DNA from: UBA6244 sp965140775
GTDB lineage: Bacteria > Bacteroidota > Bacteroidia > Bacteroidales > F082
DNA: 64,000 nt
Assembly (NCBI GenBank): GCA_965140775.1
Contig: OZ223471.1
Location: 1,178,001 to 1,242,000 of the forward strand
Direction of reading: 5' to 3'
Shown here: positions 56,657 through 64,000 of the stretch, piece by piece
Layout: every line of letters begins with the position of its first letter
Position numbering within the stretch: the first letter of the stretch is position 1
Translations under genes and position numbers: made by a program
Notes under the pieces: model-generated
Told to the model about the DNA's origin: nothing
Database searches by the model: none
What the model saw: the letters and a program-made list of their open reading frames with translations, nothing else

Positions 56657-56702
56657 GTGCTTATTTTTCAGGTAGGTAAAAAGAAAAAGTTTATATTTGC
56701 TC

Positions 56703-57026
56703 ATGACCGAAAAGGAAACACATATTGCCCGGCTCATTAAAAAGCGTATTTCAGGCAAAAACCCTCATGCAGAGGTGATTTTGTTTGGTTCTCATGCGCG
56801 TGGTGAGGCAAATAAACATTCGGATTGGGACGTGCTTATACTATTAAAAAATTCGGAAGTAAGTCGAAAAATGGAAATGGAATATCGTGAAGAACTATTT
56901 GATGTTGAACTGGAAACAGGTGAGCCTATATCAACTTTCGTGTTTTCCAAAAAAGATTGGGAAACCAGATTTTTCCATACACCGTTTTATGAAAATGTTA
57001 CCAAAGAAGGTGTTGTGTTGAAATGA
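56703..57026 (+). CDS. MNT-type nucleotidyltransferase (probable antitoxin)
   Basis: A 107-residue minimal nucleotidyltransferase from ATG 56703. The signature GSHARGEANKHSDWDVLILL holds the GS-x10-D-x-D pattern. MNT proteins pair with HEPN toxins and adenylylate or otherwise neutralise them. Here the HEPN partner follows with a 4-base ATGA overlap but carries two stop codons (57023-57415). The MNT frame itself is intact. An octamer TATATTTG lies immediately upstream (56692-56699), too close to the ATG for a normal leader. Confidence 0.85.
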   Translation: MTEKETHIARLIKKRISGKNPHAEVILFGSHARGEANKHSDWDVLILLKNSEVSRKMEMEYREELFDVELETGEPISTFVFSKKDWETRFFHTPFYENVTKEGVVLK

Positions 57027-57415
57027 AAGGAACACGTCAAGATTATATCAATTATCGGGTAGATAAGTCCGATTAGATTTTCAGAGATGCTCAATTATTA
57101 GCTGAAAACAATCGCTGGAATTCTTGAGTGAACAGGCTGTATTATTCATGCTATTATTTGGCAAGTGCTTTGCTCTATAGGTACGATATTAAAGCTGAAA
57201 CTCATAATGGCGTTAAAAGTCAATTGTTTCTGAAATTCGTAAAAACCGATTTGATGAGTCAGAACCAAGGAAAACTATTTTCTCACTTATTTGACTGGAG
57301 GCAGGAAACAGACTATGCCGATTTTATTGATTTTGATAGGGAAACCGTCCTTCCATTGTTGAATGAAGTACAGCTTTTAAACCATCATTTAAAAAAACTC
57401 ATTTTAGAAGATTAA
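57023..57415 (+). pseudogene. HEPN-domain partner interrupted by two in-frame stops
   Basis: The frame opens with MKGTRQDYINYRVDKSD, is stopped by TAG (57074-57076), resumes as IFRDAQLLAENNRWNS, is stopped by TGA (57125-57127), and then continues as VNRLYYSCYYLASALLYRYD to a final TAA. No frameshift is needed, only the two stops. With them replaced, the 130 codons make a complete HEPN protein, a likely ribonuclease toxin. A GTG at 57128 could start the 95-codon tail alone. In the remaining part, the residues ETHNGVKSQLF include the His of the R-x4-6-H motif. Confidence 0.75.
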
Positions 57416-57448
57416 TCCCTATTTTTGCCCGAATTTTAAAACTACCAC

Positions 57449-57970
57449 ATGATCATTGGAATAGGAGGGGTAAGCAATGCGGGAAAGTCAACCCTGGCAA
57501 GGAACCTTAGGAAAGCCTTCGCAGGTTTGGATGTTGTCAGTCTCTGTCAGGATGATTTCGCTTTCCCCACCAAGCAAATTCCCAAAATAAATGGGCATAC
57601 CGATTGGGAAATTCCTCAATCCATCGATTTTGATCGCTACAGAAAAGAGGCCTTACGGCAAATTGCCTTGCACGACCATGTGATTCTCGAAGGTATTTTT
57701 GCTTTCCATGATGCTGAACTCAACCAACTCATGGACATTCAATTTTTTCTCACCCTGAAGAAGGAAACCTTTTTGGAACGTAAAAACAAGGACGTCCGCT
57801 GGGGAAAAGAGCCTGCCTGGTACGTAGAGCACATCTGGAACAGTCACCTGCAATATTGCAAGCAACATCCCCATACCCAAGCTATCGTGCTGGACGCCGA
57901 CCAGGGCATCGATGCTGAATCGGTCAGGCGAACCTATTTGAGTGAGGTGGACGTGTTAAAAAACACTTAA
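57449..57970 (+). CDS. Nicotinamide-riboside-kinase-like P-loop kinase
   Basis: A 173-residue P-loop kinase. Walker A GGVSNAGKST and the following LCQDDFAFP closely match the layout of eukaryotic nicotinamide riboside kinase (GVTNSGKTT ... SQDDFFKP). DWEIPQSIDFDRY and HVILEGIFAF complete the fold. Such enzymes phosphorylate nicotinamide riboside or similar nucleosides. It is single-copy here, distinct from the tandem P-loop pair at 32.6-33.9 kb. It starts 33 bases after the HEPN remnant. Confidence 0.78.
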   Translation: MIIGIGGVSNAGKSTLARNLRKAFAGLDVVSLCQDDFAFPTKQIPKINGHTDWEIPQSIDFDRYRKEALRQIALHDHVILEGIFAFHDAELNQLMDIQFFLTLKKETFLERKNKDVRWGKEPAWYVEHIWNSHLQYCKQHPHTQAIVLDADQGIDAESVRRTYLSEVDVLKNT

Positions 57971-58007
57971 AAAAGCGAATTTCCCACTTTTTGGCTTGTC
58001 CATTGGT

Positions 58008-58015
58008 TACTTTTG
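58008..58015 (+). promoter_or_regulatory. -7 box upstream of the Cu/Zn permease gene
   Basis: TACTTTTG fits TAnnTTTG and lies 18 bases before the ATG at 58034. The nearest upstream TTG (57991-57993) is 14 bases away, shorter than usual. Confidence 0.4.
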
Positions 58016-58033
58016 CCAAAACAGAAGGGTAAA

Positions 58034-59296
58034 ATGATGGATTTTATCACCAAATATTTCTGGGCACTGCTACAACTTACCGCCGACATGGCGCCGTACC
58101 TCATGTTTGGTTTTTTGGTATCAGGATTGCTTAAGGTGGCGTTGCCACCCAACCTGTTGACTCGCTACCTGGGAAAAAGCAACCTCAGGTCAGTAACCAA
58201 CGCCAGTTTGCTGGGGATACCCTTGCCTTTGTGTTCCTGCGGTGTATTGCCTGCCGGCATCTCGTTGCACAAAAACGGCGCTTCCAAAGGAGCCTCGGTT
58301 TCGTTTTTAATTTCTACGCCTCAAACGGGTGTGGATTCGCTTTTGGTCACCTACTCCATGCTGGGTTTGCCCTTTGCCCTCATACGCCCTGTTGCTGCTT
58401 TTTTTACCGGAATCCTGGGAGGTGTGTTGACTAACAAGATCGAAAAGGACTTGCCCCTTCAGGAGCCCAAAACCGAGGGTGCCACACGGATGCAGAAAAA
58501 ATTCAGTTGGTACGGCCTGTTTCATTATGCTTTTGTTGAAATGGTAGGAGACATCGCCAAATGGCTGGTGATCGGTTTGCTGATTGCGGCCCTCATTACG
58601 GTGCTCATCCCCGATCAATTTTTCAACGATTTTGCCCTCAACGGCATCCTGGGCATGTTGCTCATTCTGGCGGTATCTATTCCGTTGTACGTGTGTGCCA
58701 CCGCCTCGGTGCCCATTGCTGCGGTGTTGCTCATGAAAGGGCTCTCACCCGGAGCCATGCTGGTTTTCCTGATGGCCGGACCTGCTACCAATGCTGCCAC
58801 CATGACGGTGATTGGCAACACGTTGGGACGGAAAACACTGGTGGTCTATGTGTCAACCCTTGTGCTGGGTTCCATGGCTTTCGGTTTGCTCATCGATTAT
58901 TTTCTGCCTGTTAGTTGGTTTGCTCCCGTCATGCAGATGGGACAACATCAACACGAGTTGCTTCCTCTTTGGCTCTCCTATGGATCAGCTATGGTGCTGA
59001 CAGGCTTGTTGTTGTATAGTTTTTTAAAGAAATTTATCTCTCATAAAAAAACAACCATGAATCCAGATACAAATATCAACAACCTTCCTTATATGGTTTT
59101 TTCGGTGGAAGGCATGACTTGCAACCATTGCAAATCCACAGTTGAAAATGGTGTTTCATCCATTGAAAATGTTGAGCTTGCCGAGGCCGACATCCAGAAC
59201 AACACGCTCAAGGTTTTTGGCAACAACCTAGATCCCGGTGCCATTGAAAAAACCATCACCCGGTTGAACTATATTTTTAATGGGCAGGTGAAATAG
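58034..59296 (+). CDS. SO_0444-type Cu/Zn efflux permease with C-terminal HMA domain
   Basis: About 420 residues from ATG 58034 (MMDFITKYF). About 8-9 helices of the DUF318/UPF0718 permease fold: PYLMFGFLVSGLLKVALP, the CSCGVLPAGISLHKNGASKG loop with its two Cys, STPQTGVDSLLVTYSM and LMAGPATNAATMTVIGNTLGRK. Residues about 350-420 are a heavy-metal-associated domain with GMTCNHCKSTVENG. Such permeases are thought to export zinc or copper. A TonB-receptor locus with Cys/His-rich exported proteins lies 1.8 kb downstream. Confidence 0.88.
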   Translation: MMDFITKYFWALLQLTADMAPYLMFGFLVSGLLKVALPPNLLTRYLGKSNLRSVTNASLLGIPLPLCSCGVLPAGISLHKNGASKGASVSFLISTPQTGVDSLLVTYSMLGLPFALIRPVAAFFTGILGGVLTNKIEKDLPLQEPKTEGATRMQKKFSWYGLFHYAFVEMVGDIAKWLVIGLLIAALITVLIPDQFFNDFALNGILGMLLILAVSIPLYVCATASVPIAAVLLMKGLSPGAMLVFLMAGPATNAATMTVIGNTLGRKTLVVYVSTLVLGSMAFGLLIDYFLPVSWFAPVMQMGQHQHELLPLWLSYGSAMVLTGLLLYSFLKKFISHKKTTMNPDTNINNLPYMVFSVEGMTCNHCKSTVENGVSSIENVELAEADIQNNTLKVFGNNLDPGAIEKTITRLNYIFNGQVK

Positions 59297-59468
59297 TTGA
59301 AAATTCCTTTTTTCTTTTATTTTTTTGTGGAAATGCTGAGAAGTGGCAGTTTGTTTTCTTCGCACAGGGTTTTCTGCACCCGTTAAACATATTTGCAGAT
59401 TACGTTTGTGACCTGTTTTGCAGGTCGTACCGGTTGCCTTCTGATGCGGAGACCGGGTGGTAGTCAAA

Positions 59469-60701
59469 TTAAGGAGTGTAAAGCAACCAGTTAAAAACGT
59501 TATAATGGAGTATGCCGTTTCTGTTTTGGGTAAATGAGTCGGTAGTGAGCAAAAATTTGGGGTGATTGTCGTTGATTTTTTCTAATGCCCCAAACTCACG
59601 TTCTATTGTTTTTTCGCTAGTTATTTGCCAGGCTACTTGATAATATTCAATATCGCCTGATTGGTTTTTGCAAACAAAGTCAACCTCGTTGTTTCGGCCT
59701 GTACCGGTCCATATTTTATAGCCTCGACGAAGTAGTTCAAGGTAAACAACATTTTCTAATATATGTCCTCTGTCTGTGGTTTTTTCTTTTCCGGCCAATA
59801 TGTTGAGCAGACCGGCATCAACAATATAATATTTTTCCTGGGTAGCCAATTGCTTCCTGCCTTTCAAATCAAAGCGGTATGCCCTGTAAAATACAAAACT
59901 TGCTACTAAATAGTCTAAATATTTTTCAACAGTTGTATTGTGGGTGTTCTGTCCGTCTTGTTTTAATGTTTTTGCAATATTGCCGGGTGAAAGCGGGTTT
60001 CCAATGTTGGTAGCAACAAATTTTGTTATATTGCCAAAAGCACGCTTGTCCTTTATTTGATGTCGTTGTGCAATGTCTATCTCGACAATAGTGGCGTATA
60101 TGGCCTCCAAATATTCGTAAATTTTATCAAAACCGCCCTCACGCAAATCCACACCCTTCGGCAAAGATGTTTCATTCACATAGTCGAAGAAAAGTGCTTC
60201 ATAATTGAGGTATCTGTTTGATATGTCAATTTTGCGAGCCGTTAGATACTCTTTGAATGAAAAAGGCAGAATGGATATTTCGATGTAACGACCACTCAGA
60301 AGCGTTGCTAATTCACCCGAAAGCAAAAAAGCATTTGACCCCGTAATGTAAACATCAACATTTGGCTTCACAAACAAACCGTCAACCAAATGTTCAAAAT
60401 CTTTCACATTCTGTATCTCGTCTAAAAAAACATAGCAGGGCTTTGTTAAATCTAACTGTTTGATAATGTGTGCGTACAAAGCGTCTAAATCGTTGAGAAA
60501 TTTGCGGAGTTCAAAGTCTTCAAAGTTTAAAAAAACTATTTGTTTGGCATGTATCCCCATTTGGAGCAAGGTTTGCCGATAAAGTTCCAGTAAAGTGCTC
60601 TTACCACTTCTGCGTAAGCCGCTTACTACTTTTATCAGGTCTTTATCCTTGTATGCCAGTAACTTACTTATGTATTCCTTACGATTCGTATAATTTGTCA
60701 T
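59469..60701 (-). CDS. AAA_14/DUF4143 ATP-binding protein
   Basis: About 410 residues from ATG 60701. The AAA_14 part has Walker A SGLRRSGKST, Walker B YVFLDEIQNV and ITGSNAFLLSGELATLLSGR. The C-terminal DUF4143 part (about 205-410) ends with a PD-(D/E)xK-like stretch, NNEVDFVCKN and YYQVAW. The family is abundant in Bacteria but has no proven role; defence or DNA-related work has been suggested. A TATCTTTG box (60713-60706, minus) lies only 5 bases from the ATG, so the mRNA may be nearly leaderless. A perfect 45-bp palindrome begins 17 bases upstream of the ATG. Confidence 0.88.
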   Translation of the reverse strand: MTNYTNRKEYISKLLAYKDKDLIKVVSGLRRSGKSTLLELYRQTLLQMGIHAKQIVFLNFEDFELRKFLNDLDALYAHIIKQLDLTKPCYVFLDEIQNVKDFEHLVDGLFVKPNVDVYITGSNAFLLSGELATLLSGRYIEISILPFSFKEYLTARKIDISNRYLNYEALFFDYVNETSLPKGVDLREGGFDKIYEYLEAIYATIVEIDIAQRHQIKDKRAFGNITKFVATNIGNPLSPGNIAKTLKQDGQNTHNTTVEKYLDYLVASFVFYRAYRFDLKGRKQLATQEKYYIVDAGLLNILAGKEKTTDRGHILENVVYLELLRRGYKIWTGTGRNNEVDFVCKNQSGDIEYYQVAWQITSEKTIEREFGALEKINDNHPKFLLTTDSFTQNRNGILHYNVFNWLLYTP

Positions 60702-60717
60702 AGAACAAAGATAATAC

Positions 60718-60762
60718 ATAAATCATTAAAACTTGCAAAGTTTGCAAGTTTTAATGATTTAT
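60718..60762. repeat. Perfect 45-bp palindrome
   Basis: Arms of 22 bases (60718-60739 and 60741-60762) are exact reverse complements around a single G at 60740; the central core reads ACTTGCAAAGTTTGCAAGT. It covers the expected -33 region of the DUF4143 gene, so it may be an operator, or it may be a mobile or replication-related hairpin. Confidence 0.9.
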
Positions 60763-61062
60763 ATTGGGGAGGTATTCAATAAATAAGTTGTTAAAAAGCT
60801 TCGACTACCAATTAACCACTTGGCACAAAAGACGCATCTTATAGGTAAACAGGCCTTTGTGTAACCTCAGTAAAGAACTCTGCGAAACTCTATGGTGAAC
60901 TCTGTGGATCTCAGTGATAAAAAATTTGTTTCAATACTTTTCGGAGTAGGCTCAGGCTTACTGTGGGCAGGTGAAATACAAATACCATCTCGTACACCAC
61001 TACTAAGAATATTTCTAAATAACTTTCGCCGGACTTCATCTTTTTCTTACTTTTGCCACGAA
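60763..61062 (+). other. Gene-free region with degenerate CTCTG-type repeats
   Basis: About 60866-60915 holds repeats of the type AACTCTGYG (CTCTGCGAAACTCTATGGTG, then AACTCTGTGGATCTCAG), a low-complexity pattern also hinted at near 52720-52755. The ORF that opens at 60892 is not thought real upstream of 61063. Confidence 0.5.
61048..61055 (+). promoter_or_regulatory. -7 box of the exported His/Cys protein gene
   Basis: TACTTTTG (TAnnTTTG) lies 7 bases before the ATG at 61063, with TTTCG (61024-61028) in place of TTG about 20 bases further upstream. Confidence 0.4.
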
Positions 61063-61383
61063 ATGAAAGGTTCAAAAATAATAGCGTTTTTACTTGGGGT
61101 AATTTTCAGTTTTCCGCTGGTTTACCAATCGCTGCATTATTTTGAGCATCACCTGGATGAACACCATCCGCCCGACACTTGCGCCAACTCTCATTTCTCC
61201 AATAGCTTTGATTCATGCGCCATTTGCGATTATGAAATGGCCACTGGTGACCAACCCGATTTGTATTCGCCCGACCAACCAGCCGTGCAATGGTGTTTGA
61301 TCGACTTTGGATTTCGGCACGAGTTTTTTCCCACACAACCCAAAACCCACAAATCGTTGAGAGCTCCTCCGGGAGTGAGCTGA
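61063..61383 (+). CDS. Exported His/Cys-rich small protein before a TonB receptor
   Basis: A 106-residue protein from ATG 61063 (the longer frame to 60892 is not credible). One N-terminal hydrophobic segment (about 4-22) is followed by SLHYFEHHLDEHHPPDTC and FDSCAICDYEMA: at least seven His and four Cys in 45 residues. This suggests metal or haem binding in the periplasm. No family recognised. The TonB-dependent receptor starts 36 bases later and a short protein with a similar plan follows that receptor (63821), so the three genes probably form one operon. Confidence 0.7.
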   Translation: MKGSKIIAFLLGVIFSFPLVYQSLHYFEHHLDEHHPPDTCANSHFSNSFDSCAICDYEMATGDQPDLYSPDQPAVQWCLIDFGFRHEFFPTQPKTHKSLRAPPGVS

Positions 61384-61419
61384 TATTCTCCTTCAGTATA
61401 TTATCTCAACTTTTTGTAA

Positions 61420-63828
61420 ATGAAATATTTAGTAATTTTATTGCCGTGGCTCTTTGTGGCTGCGCCAGTATTTGGTCAGGGTGCGGCCTTACAAGGAACC
61501 GTGATTGATGAGCAACACGGCTCGCTGCCCGGAGCTGTGGTGCAGTTGTCGCCTGGCGGTTATAATACCACCACCGATTTGGCTGGGACTTTTCGTTTTG
61601 AACGGATTCCTGCCGGAAAATATACCCTTGTGGTGTCGTATATTGGTTTTAAAACCGACGAACGGATCATTGAACTTCCCGGTACATCGCAACACATTAC
61701 CATCGAATTGAGCCATCAGGCCGACCTGCTGGATGAGGTGGTGATTCAGGATAATTTCGCTCTGCAGCAAAAGAAAGAATCGTCCTACAACTCGGAAGTG
61801 GTGGGCGAAAACTACATCAAACAAAATCTGGGTGGCAGCCTGATGCAATCGTTGGAAAGGTTGCCGGGAGTGGGAAGTATCGACATTGGTGCCGGACAAT
61901 CCAAACCCGTCATCCGTGGGTTGAGTTTTAATCGTGTGCTGGTGGCCGAGAATGGTATCGTCCACCAGGGTCAGCAATGGGGTGCCGATCATGGATTGGA
62001 AATAGATCAGTTTGCCACCGATCGCATTGAGGTCATCAAAGGACCGGCCTCGTTGATGTTTGGCTCCGATGCCATCGGAGGCGTGGTGGATATCAGACAA
62101 ATGCATGTGCCCGAAAAGCATACCCTGGGTGGGGTGGTCAACCTCACCGGAAAAACAAATAACAAAATGGGAGGGGCCTCGGTAAACCTTAACGGACGGA
62201 GCGATCACTTGTATTTTGATGCCAGAGGAACCTATGTCAACTATGCCGACTTCCGGGTACCAACGGATGTGGTGGATATATATAACTATCCCGTTCACCT
62301 CCACAACCACCAACTACGAAATACAGCCGGTCGTGAGGCCAATGTGCATTTGAATTTGGGAATCATTCAAAATAATTGGAATTCCACCATGTACATGAGT
62401 CAGGTTTACAGCAAATCCGGCTTTTTTGCCAATGCACACGGCCTCGAGCCCCTACAAGTGGTTGATTCCGTTTATGATGCCAACGACCGTGATGTGATGC
62501 ATCCTTTTCAGGAAGTTACTCACCTGAAATTGATTAACCGCACTTCGTTTTATTATGGAAAAGGCAGATGGGAGTTAGAATGGGGATATCAAAACAATTT
62601 CAGGCAGGAGTGGAGCGATTATGTAAGTCATGGATTTATGCCACCTGTTTTTCCTGATTCGTTGGGGATGCCGGAAAACCTCGAACGGCAATTCAACAAA
62701 AATACCCTCTCGGCCAAGGGAAAGTTGGTGATGACCAAAGGCAAACACACCCTTACCACCGGATTTTCAGCCGAGTACCAGCACAATGCCATCGCCGGTT
62801 GGAGTTTTATCATTCCGGCTTTTGAGCAGTTGACAGCAGGAGTTTTTCTGTTGGATAAAATCACACTCAACGAACAATGGATTCTCAATGGTGGCATCCG
62901 GTTCGATCTGGGAAACCTGAATGCCAAAGCTTACGACGACTGGTTTCCGTCACCGATAGTTCATGGGCAGGATACCGTTTGGGTGTATTTGCAACGTGCC
63001 GCCGACCTTCAGCGTACTTTTAGCAGCACCAGCTGGGCAGTGGGAGCCAACTACAATGGAGCCCTTCTTTCGGTGAAAGCCAACGCGGGGAAAAGTTTCC
63101 GAATGCCAACCGCACAGGAACTCTCGGCCAATGGGGTGAATTACCACCACTTTAGTTTTGAACAAGGCGACTCCACGCTGCATCCCGAAGTGTCGTACCA
63201 ACTGGACGTGAGTGCCGAACTCACCTTCCCCCATTGGGCTGTTCAAGTTAGTCCGTTTGTCAATTATTTCCCCAACTATATCTACCTCAATCCCACGCCT
63301 TTTCACGATTATCTTTATGGTGCCGGCAATCAGGTGTATCAATATACCGAAAGTGAGGTGTTCAGATACGGCGGTGAGTTGCATTGGCACATGCACCCGT
63401 TTCATTGGATGAAGGCCGGTGTGATTGCAGAATACGTTTATTCGGTGCAGCTCTCGGGTGCCAAAAAGAATTTCACGCTGCCGTTTTCGCCTCCCGCACG
63501 TTTTTTGTTCAATGTAACCTGGTTGCCACATGCCTTCAAGGGCTTGAAAAACAATTACTTTTCCATTGATTATGTGGTGACTGCTGCCCAAAACAGAATC
63601 GTTCCTCCTGAACTTACCACACCCGGTCATCAGGCGATAAATCTGTCGGCGGGTACGGCCATCAAATGGAACAAACAATGGGTGGAGGTCAATTTGCAGG
63701 TGCGTAATCTGTTCAATACCAAATACTTCAACCACACAAGTTATTACCGGATTATCGGTGTGCCCGAACCCGGAATAAATTTTATCGTTAACGTCAGTGT
63801 GCCATTTAGCATTTTAGGTCATGAATAG
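61420..63828 (+). CDS. TonB-dependent receptor
   Basis: An 802-residue outer-membrane receptor. Signal peptide about 1-19 (AAPVFGQ). A carboxypeptidase-regulatory domain (about 22-105, ALQGTVIDEQHGSLPGAVV) precedes the plug (about 110-230, SLMQSLERLPGVGSIDIG, KPVIRGLSFNRVLVAENG, RIEVIKGPASLMFGSDAIGGVVDI) and a 22-strand barrel ending VNVSVPFSILGHE. The plug loop HQGQQWGADHG and His-rich extracellular regions (NYPVHLHNHQL, ELHWHMHPFHW) fit a metal or metal-chelate ligand. Its last 8 bases overlap the next gene. Confidence 0.93.
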   Translation: MKYLVILLPWLFVAAPVFGQGAALQGTVIDEQHGSLPGAVVQLSPGGYNTTTDLAGTFRFERIPAGKYTLVVSYIGFKTDERIIELPGTSQHITIELSHQADLLDEVVIQDNFALQQKKESSYNSEVVGENYIKQNLGGSLMQSLERLPGVGSIDIGAGQSKPVIRGLSFNRVLVAENGIVHQGQQWGADHGLEIDQFATDRIEVIKGPASLMFGSDAIGGVVDIRQMHVPEKHTLGGVVNLTGKTNNKMGGASVNLNGRSDHLYFDARGTYVNYADFRVPTDVVDIYNYPVHLHNHQLRNTAGREANVHLNLGIIQNNWNSTMYMSQVYSKSGFFANAHGLEPLQVVDSVYDANDRDVMHPFQEVTHLKLINRTSFYYGKGRWELEWGYQNNFRQEWSDYVSHGFMPPVFPDSLGMPENLERQFNKNTLSAKGKLVMTKGKHTLTTGFSAEYQHNAIAGWSFIIPAFEQLTAGVFLLDKITLNEQWILNGGIRFDLGNLNAKAYDDWFPSPIVHGQDTVWVYLQRAADLQRTFSSTSWAVGANYNGALLSVKANAGKSFRMPTAQELSANGVNYHHFSFEQGDSTLHPEVSYQLDVSAELTFPHWAVQVSPFVNYFPNYIYLNPTPFHDYLYGAGNQVYQYTESEVFRYGGELHWHMHPFHWMKAGVIAEYVYSVQLSGAKKNFTLPFSPPARFLFNVTWLPHAFKGLKNNYFSIDYVVTAAQNRIVPPELTTPGHQAINLSAGTAIKWNKQWVEVNLQVRNLFNTKYFNHTSYYRIIGVPEPGINFIVNVSVPFSILGHE

Positions 63829-64000
63829 AACTTCAGTTGCCTCTGCCCGTTTGGTTACCTTATTGTTGGCGATATTGTTTTTAAGTCCTTCGCTGCTCAA
63901 GCCTTTGCATTTTGTGGCCATCCACCACCATTACCAAAGCTGGACTGCGGAAGTTTCCGTTGATTTTACACCTGTACATTGCTTGGTTCATGACTTTTTG
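63821..64000 (+). CDS. Exported short protein with HHH/C-x-x-H-D motif (3' partial)
   Basis: The start ATG (63821) overlaps the receptor stop by 8 bases, and the frame stays open to the window end, giving at least 60 residues. A hydrophobic N-terminal segment (about 10-28) leads to LKPLHFVAIHHHYQSW and FTPVHCLVHDFL. The layout (hydrophobic segment, LHF/LHY, HHH run, C-x-[IV]-[CH]-D-[YF]) mirrors the protein at 61063-61383, so the two are probably paralogous. The function is not known; a joint role with the receptor in metal capture is inferred. Confidence 0.65.
   Translation, partial: MNRTSVASARLVTLLLAILFLSPSLLKPLHFVAIHHHYQSWTAEVSVDFTPVHCLVHDFL

Noticed and set aside
56692..56699. TATATTTG as promoter of the MNT gene
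   Set aside because: It is 3 bases from the ATG, so transcription would start at or after the start codon.
57074..57127. Recoding of TAG and TGA as sense codons in the HEPN frame
   Set aside because: Both codons are ordinary stops in other genes here (TGA ends the MNT gene, TAG ends several others), no recoding signal is visible, and decay of a toxin gene is the simpler explanation.
59410..59426. GACCTG-TTTTG-CAGGTC hairpin between convergent genes
   Set aside because: Only a 6-bp stem and no T-run; too weak to call a terminator.
60892..61062. Upstream part of the 163-codon ORF
   Set aside because: It covers a degenerate repeat and a promoter-like box; the protein with a good signal segment begins at 61063.

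Overview
The window looks like a chromosomal segment of a member of the Bacteroidota. The signs are a fused SecDF, an LruC-domain surface protein, an OmpA/TPR/beta-propeller protein resembling PorE of the type IX secretion system, a TonB-dependent receptor with an N-terminal carboxypeptidase-regulatory domain, several AsmA, S41 and PpiC envelope proteins, and promoter-like boxes of the form TAnnTTTG with TTG about 18-20 bases upstream. Shine-Dalgarno sequences are mostly absent. Species cannot be told from the window. No rRNA, tRNA, CRISPR array, intact insertion sequence or prophage was recognised.

Layout. 1-2.9 kb: the 3' part of an LruC/Ig-repeat surface protein, its terminator, then an intergenic stretch with four mini-palindromes. 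3.5-10.8 kb (minus): guaB, three SurA/PpiC-like periplasmic chaperones, a MoxR ATPase and a DUF2721 membrane protein, closely spaced and probably one operon. 11.1-13.9 kb (plus): MacA-like adaptor and MacB-like permease without an ATPase. 13.9-18.7 kb: a sodium:amino-acid symporter, an AlbA/Schlafen-type ATP-binding regulator and a GT4 glycosyltransferase. 18.7-19.8 kb: an AT-rich SMI1/KNR4 (SUKH) immunity-type gene between 51-bp direct repeats. 19.9-28.0 kb (minus): secDF, then tatA, the PorE-like protein, purM and a secreted metzincin-like protein. 28.1-28.4 kb: a dispersed composite repeat, with an inverted copy at 45.7-46.0 kb. 28.4-32.4 kb (minus): grpE, dnaJ and an ABC-2 exporter pair. 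32.6-38.8 kb (minus): an MFS sugar transporter, a beta-phosphoglucomutase/GH65 phosphorylase fusion and two paralogous P-loop kinases. 39.2-45.7 kb (plus): rnpA, yidD, an S41 protease, an O-antigen-ligase-like protein, cdd, a ChaN-like protein and a sugar nucleotidyltransferase.

46.0-57.4 kb is more accessory: a decayed OprB-type porin, a hypothetical membrane protein, a MORN protein, a large AsmA-like protein, a Cys-rich small lipoprotein, a TlpA-like thioredoxin, a TRIC/UPF0126 channel, an outer-membrane barrel, a beta-helix lipoprotein, and an MNT/HEPN pair whose HEPN partner is interrupted by two stops. 57.4-64 kb: a nicotinamide-riboside-kinase-like protein, an SO_0444-type Cu/Zn permease with an HMA domain, a DUF4143 ATPase next to a perfect 45-bp palindrome, and a TonB-dependent receptor flanked by two short exported His/Cys-motif proteins (the second cut by the window end).

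Working together: GuaB and PurM serve purine synthesis. SecDF, TatA, the SurA-like chaperones, AsmA and the PorE-like protein serve export and envelope assembly. The MFS/GH65/HAD set is a self-contained disaccharide import and phosphorolysis route. The distal Cu/Zn permease and TonB receptor cluster suggests metal handling. The most unusual observations are a retropepsin-like domain with an altered DTG motif at the end of the PorE-like protein, a secreted protein with HExxHxxGxxD, the repeat-flanked SUKH island, and the receptor locus at the right edge.
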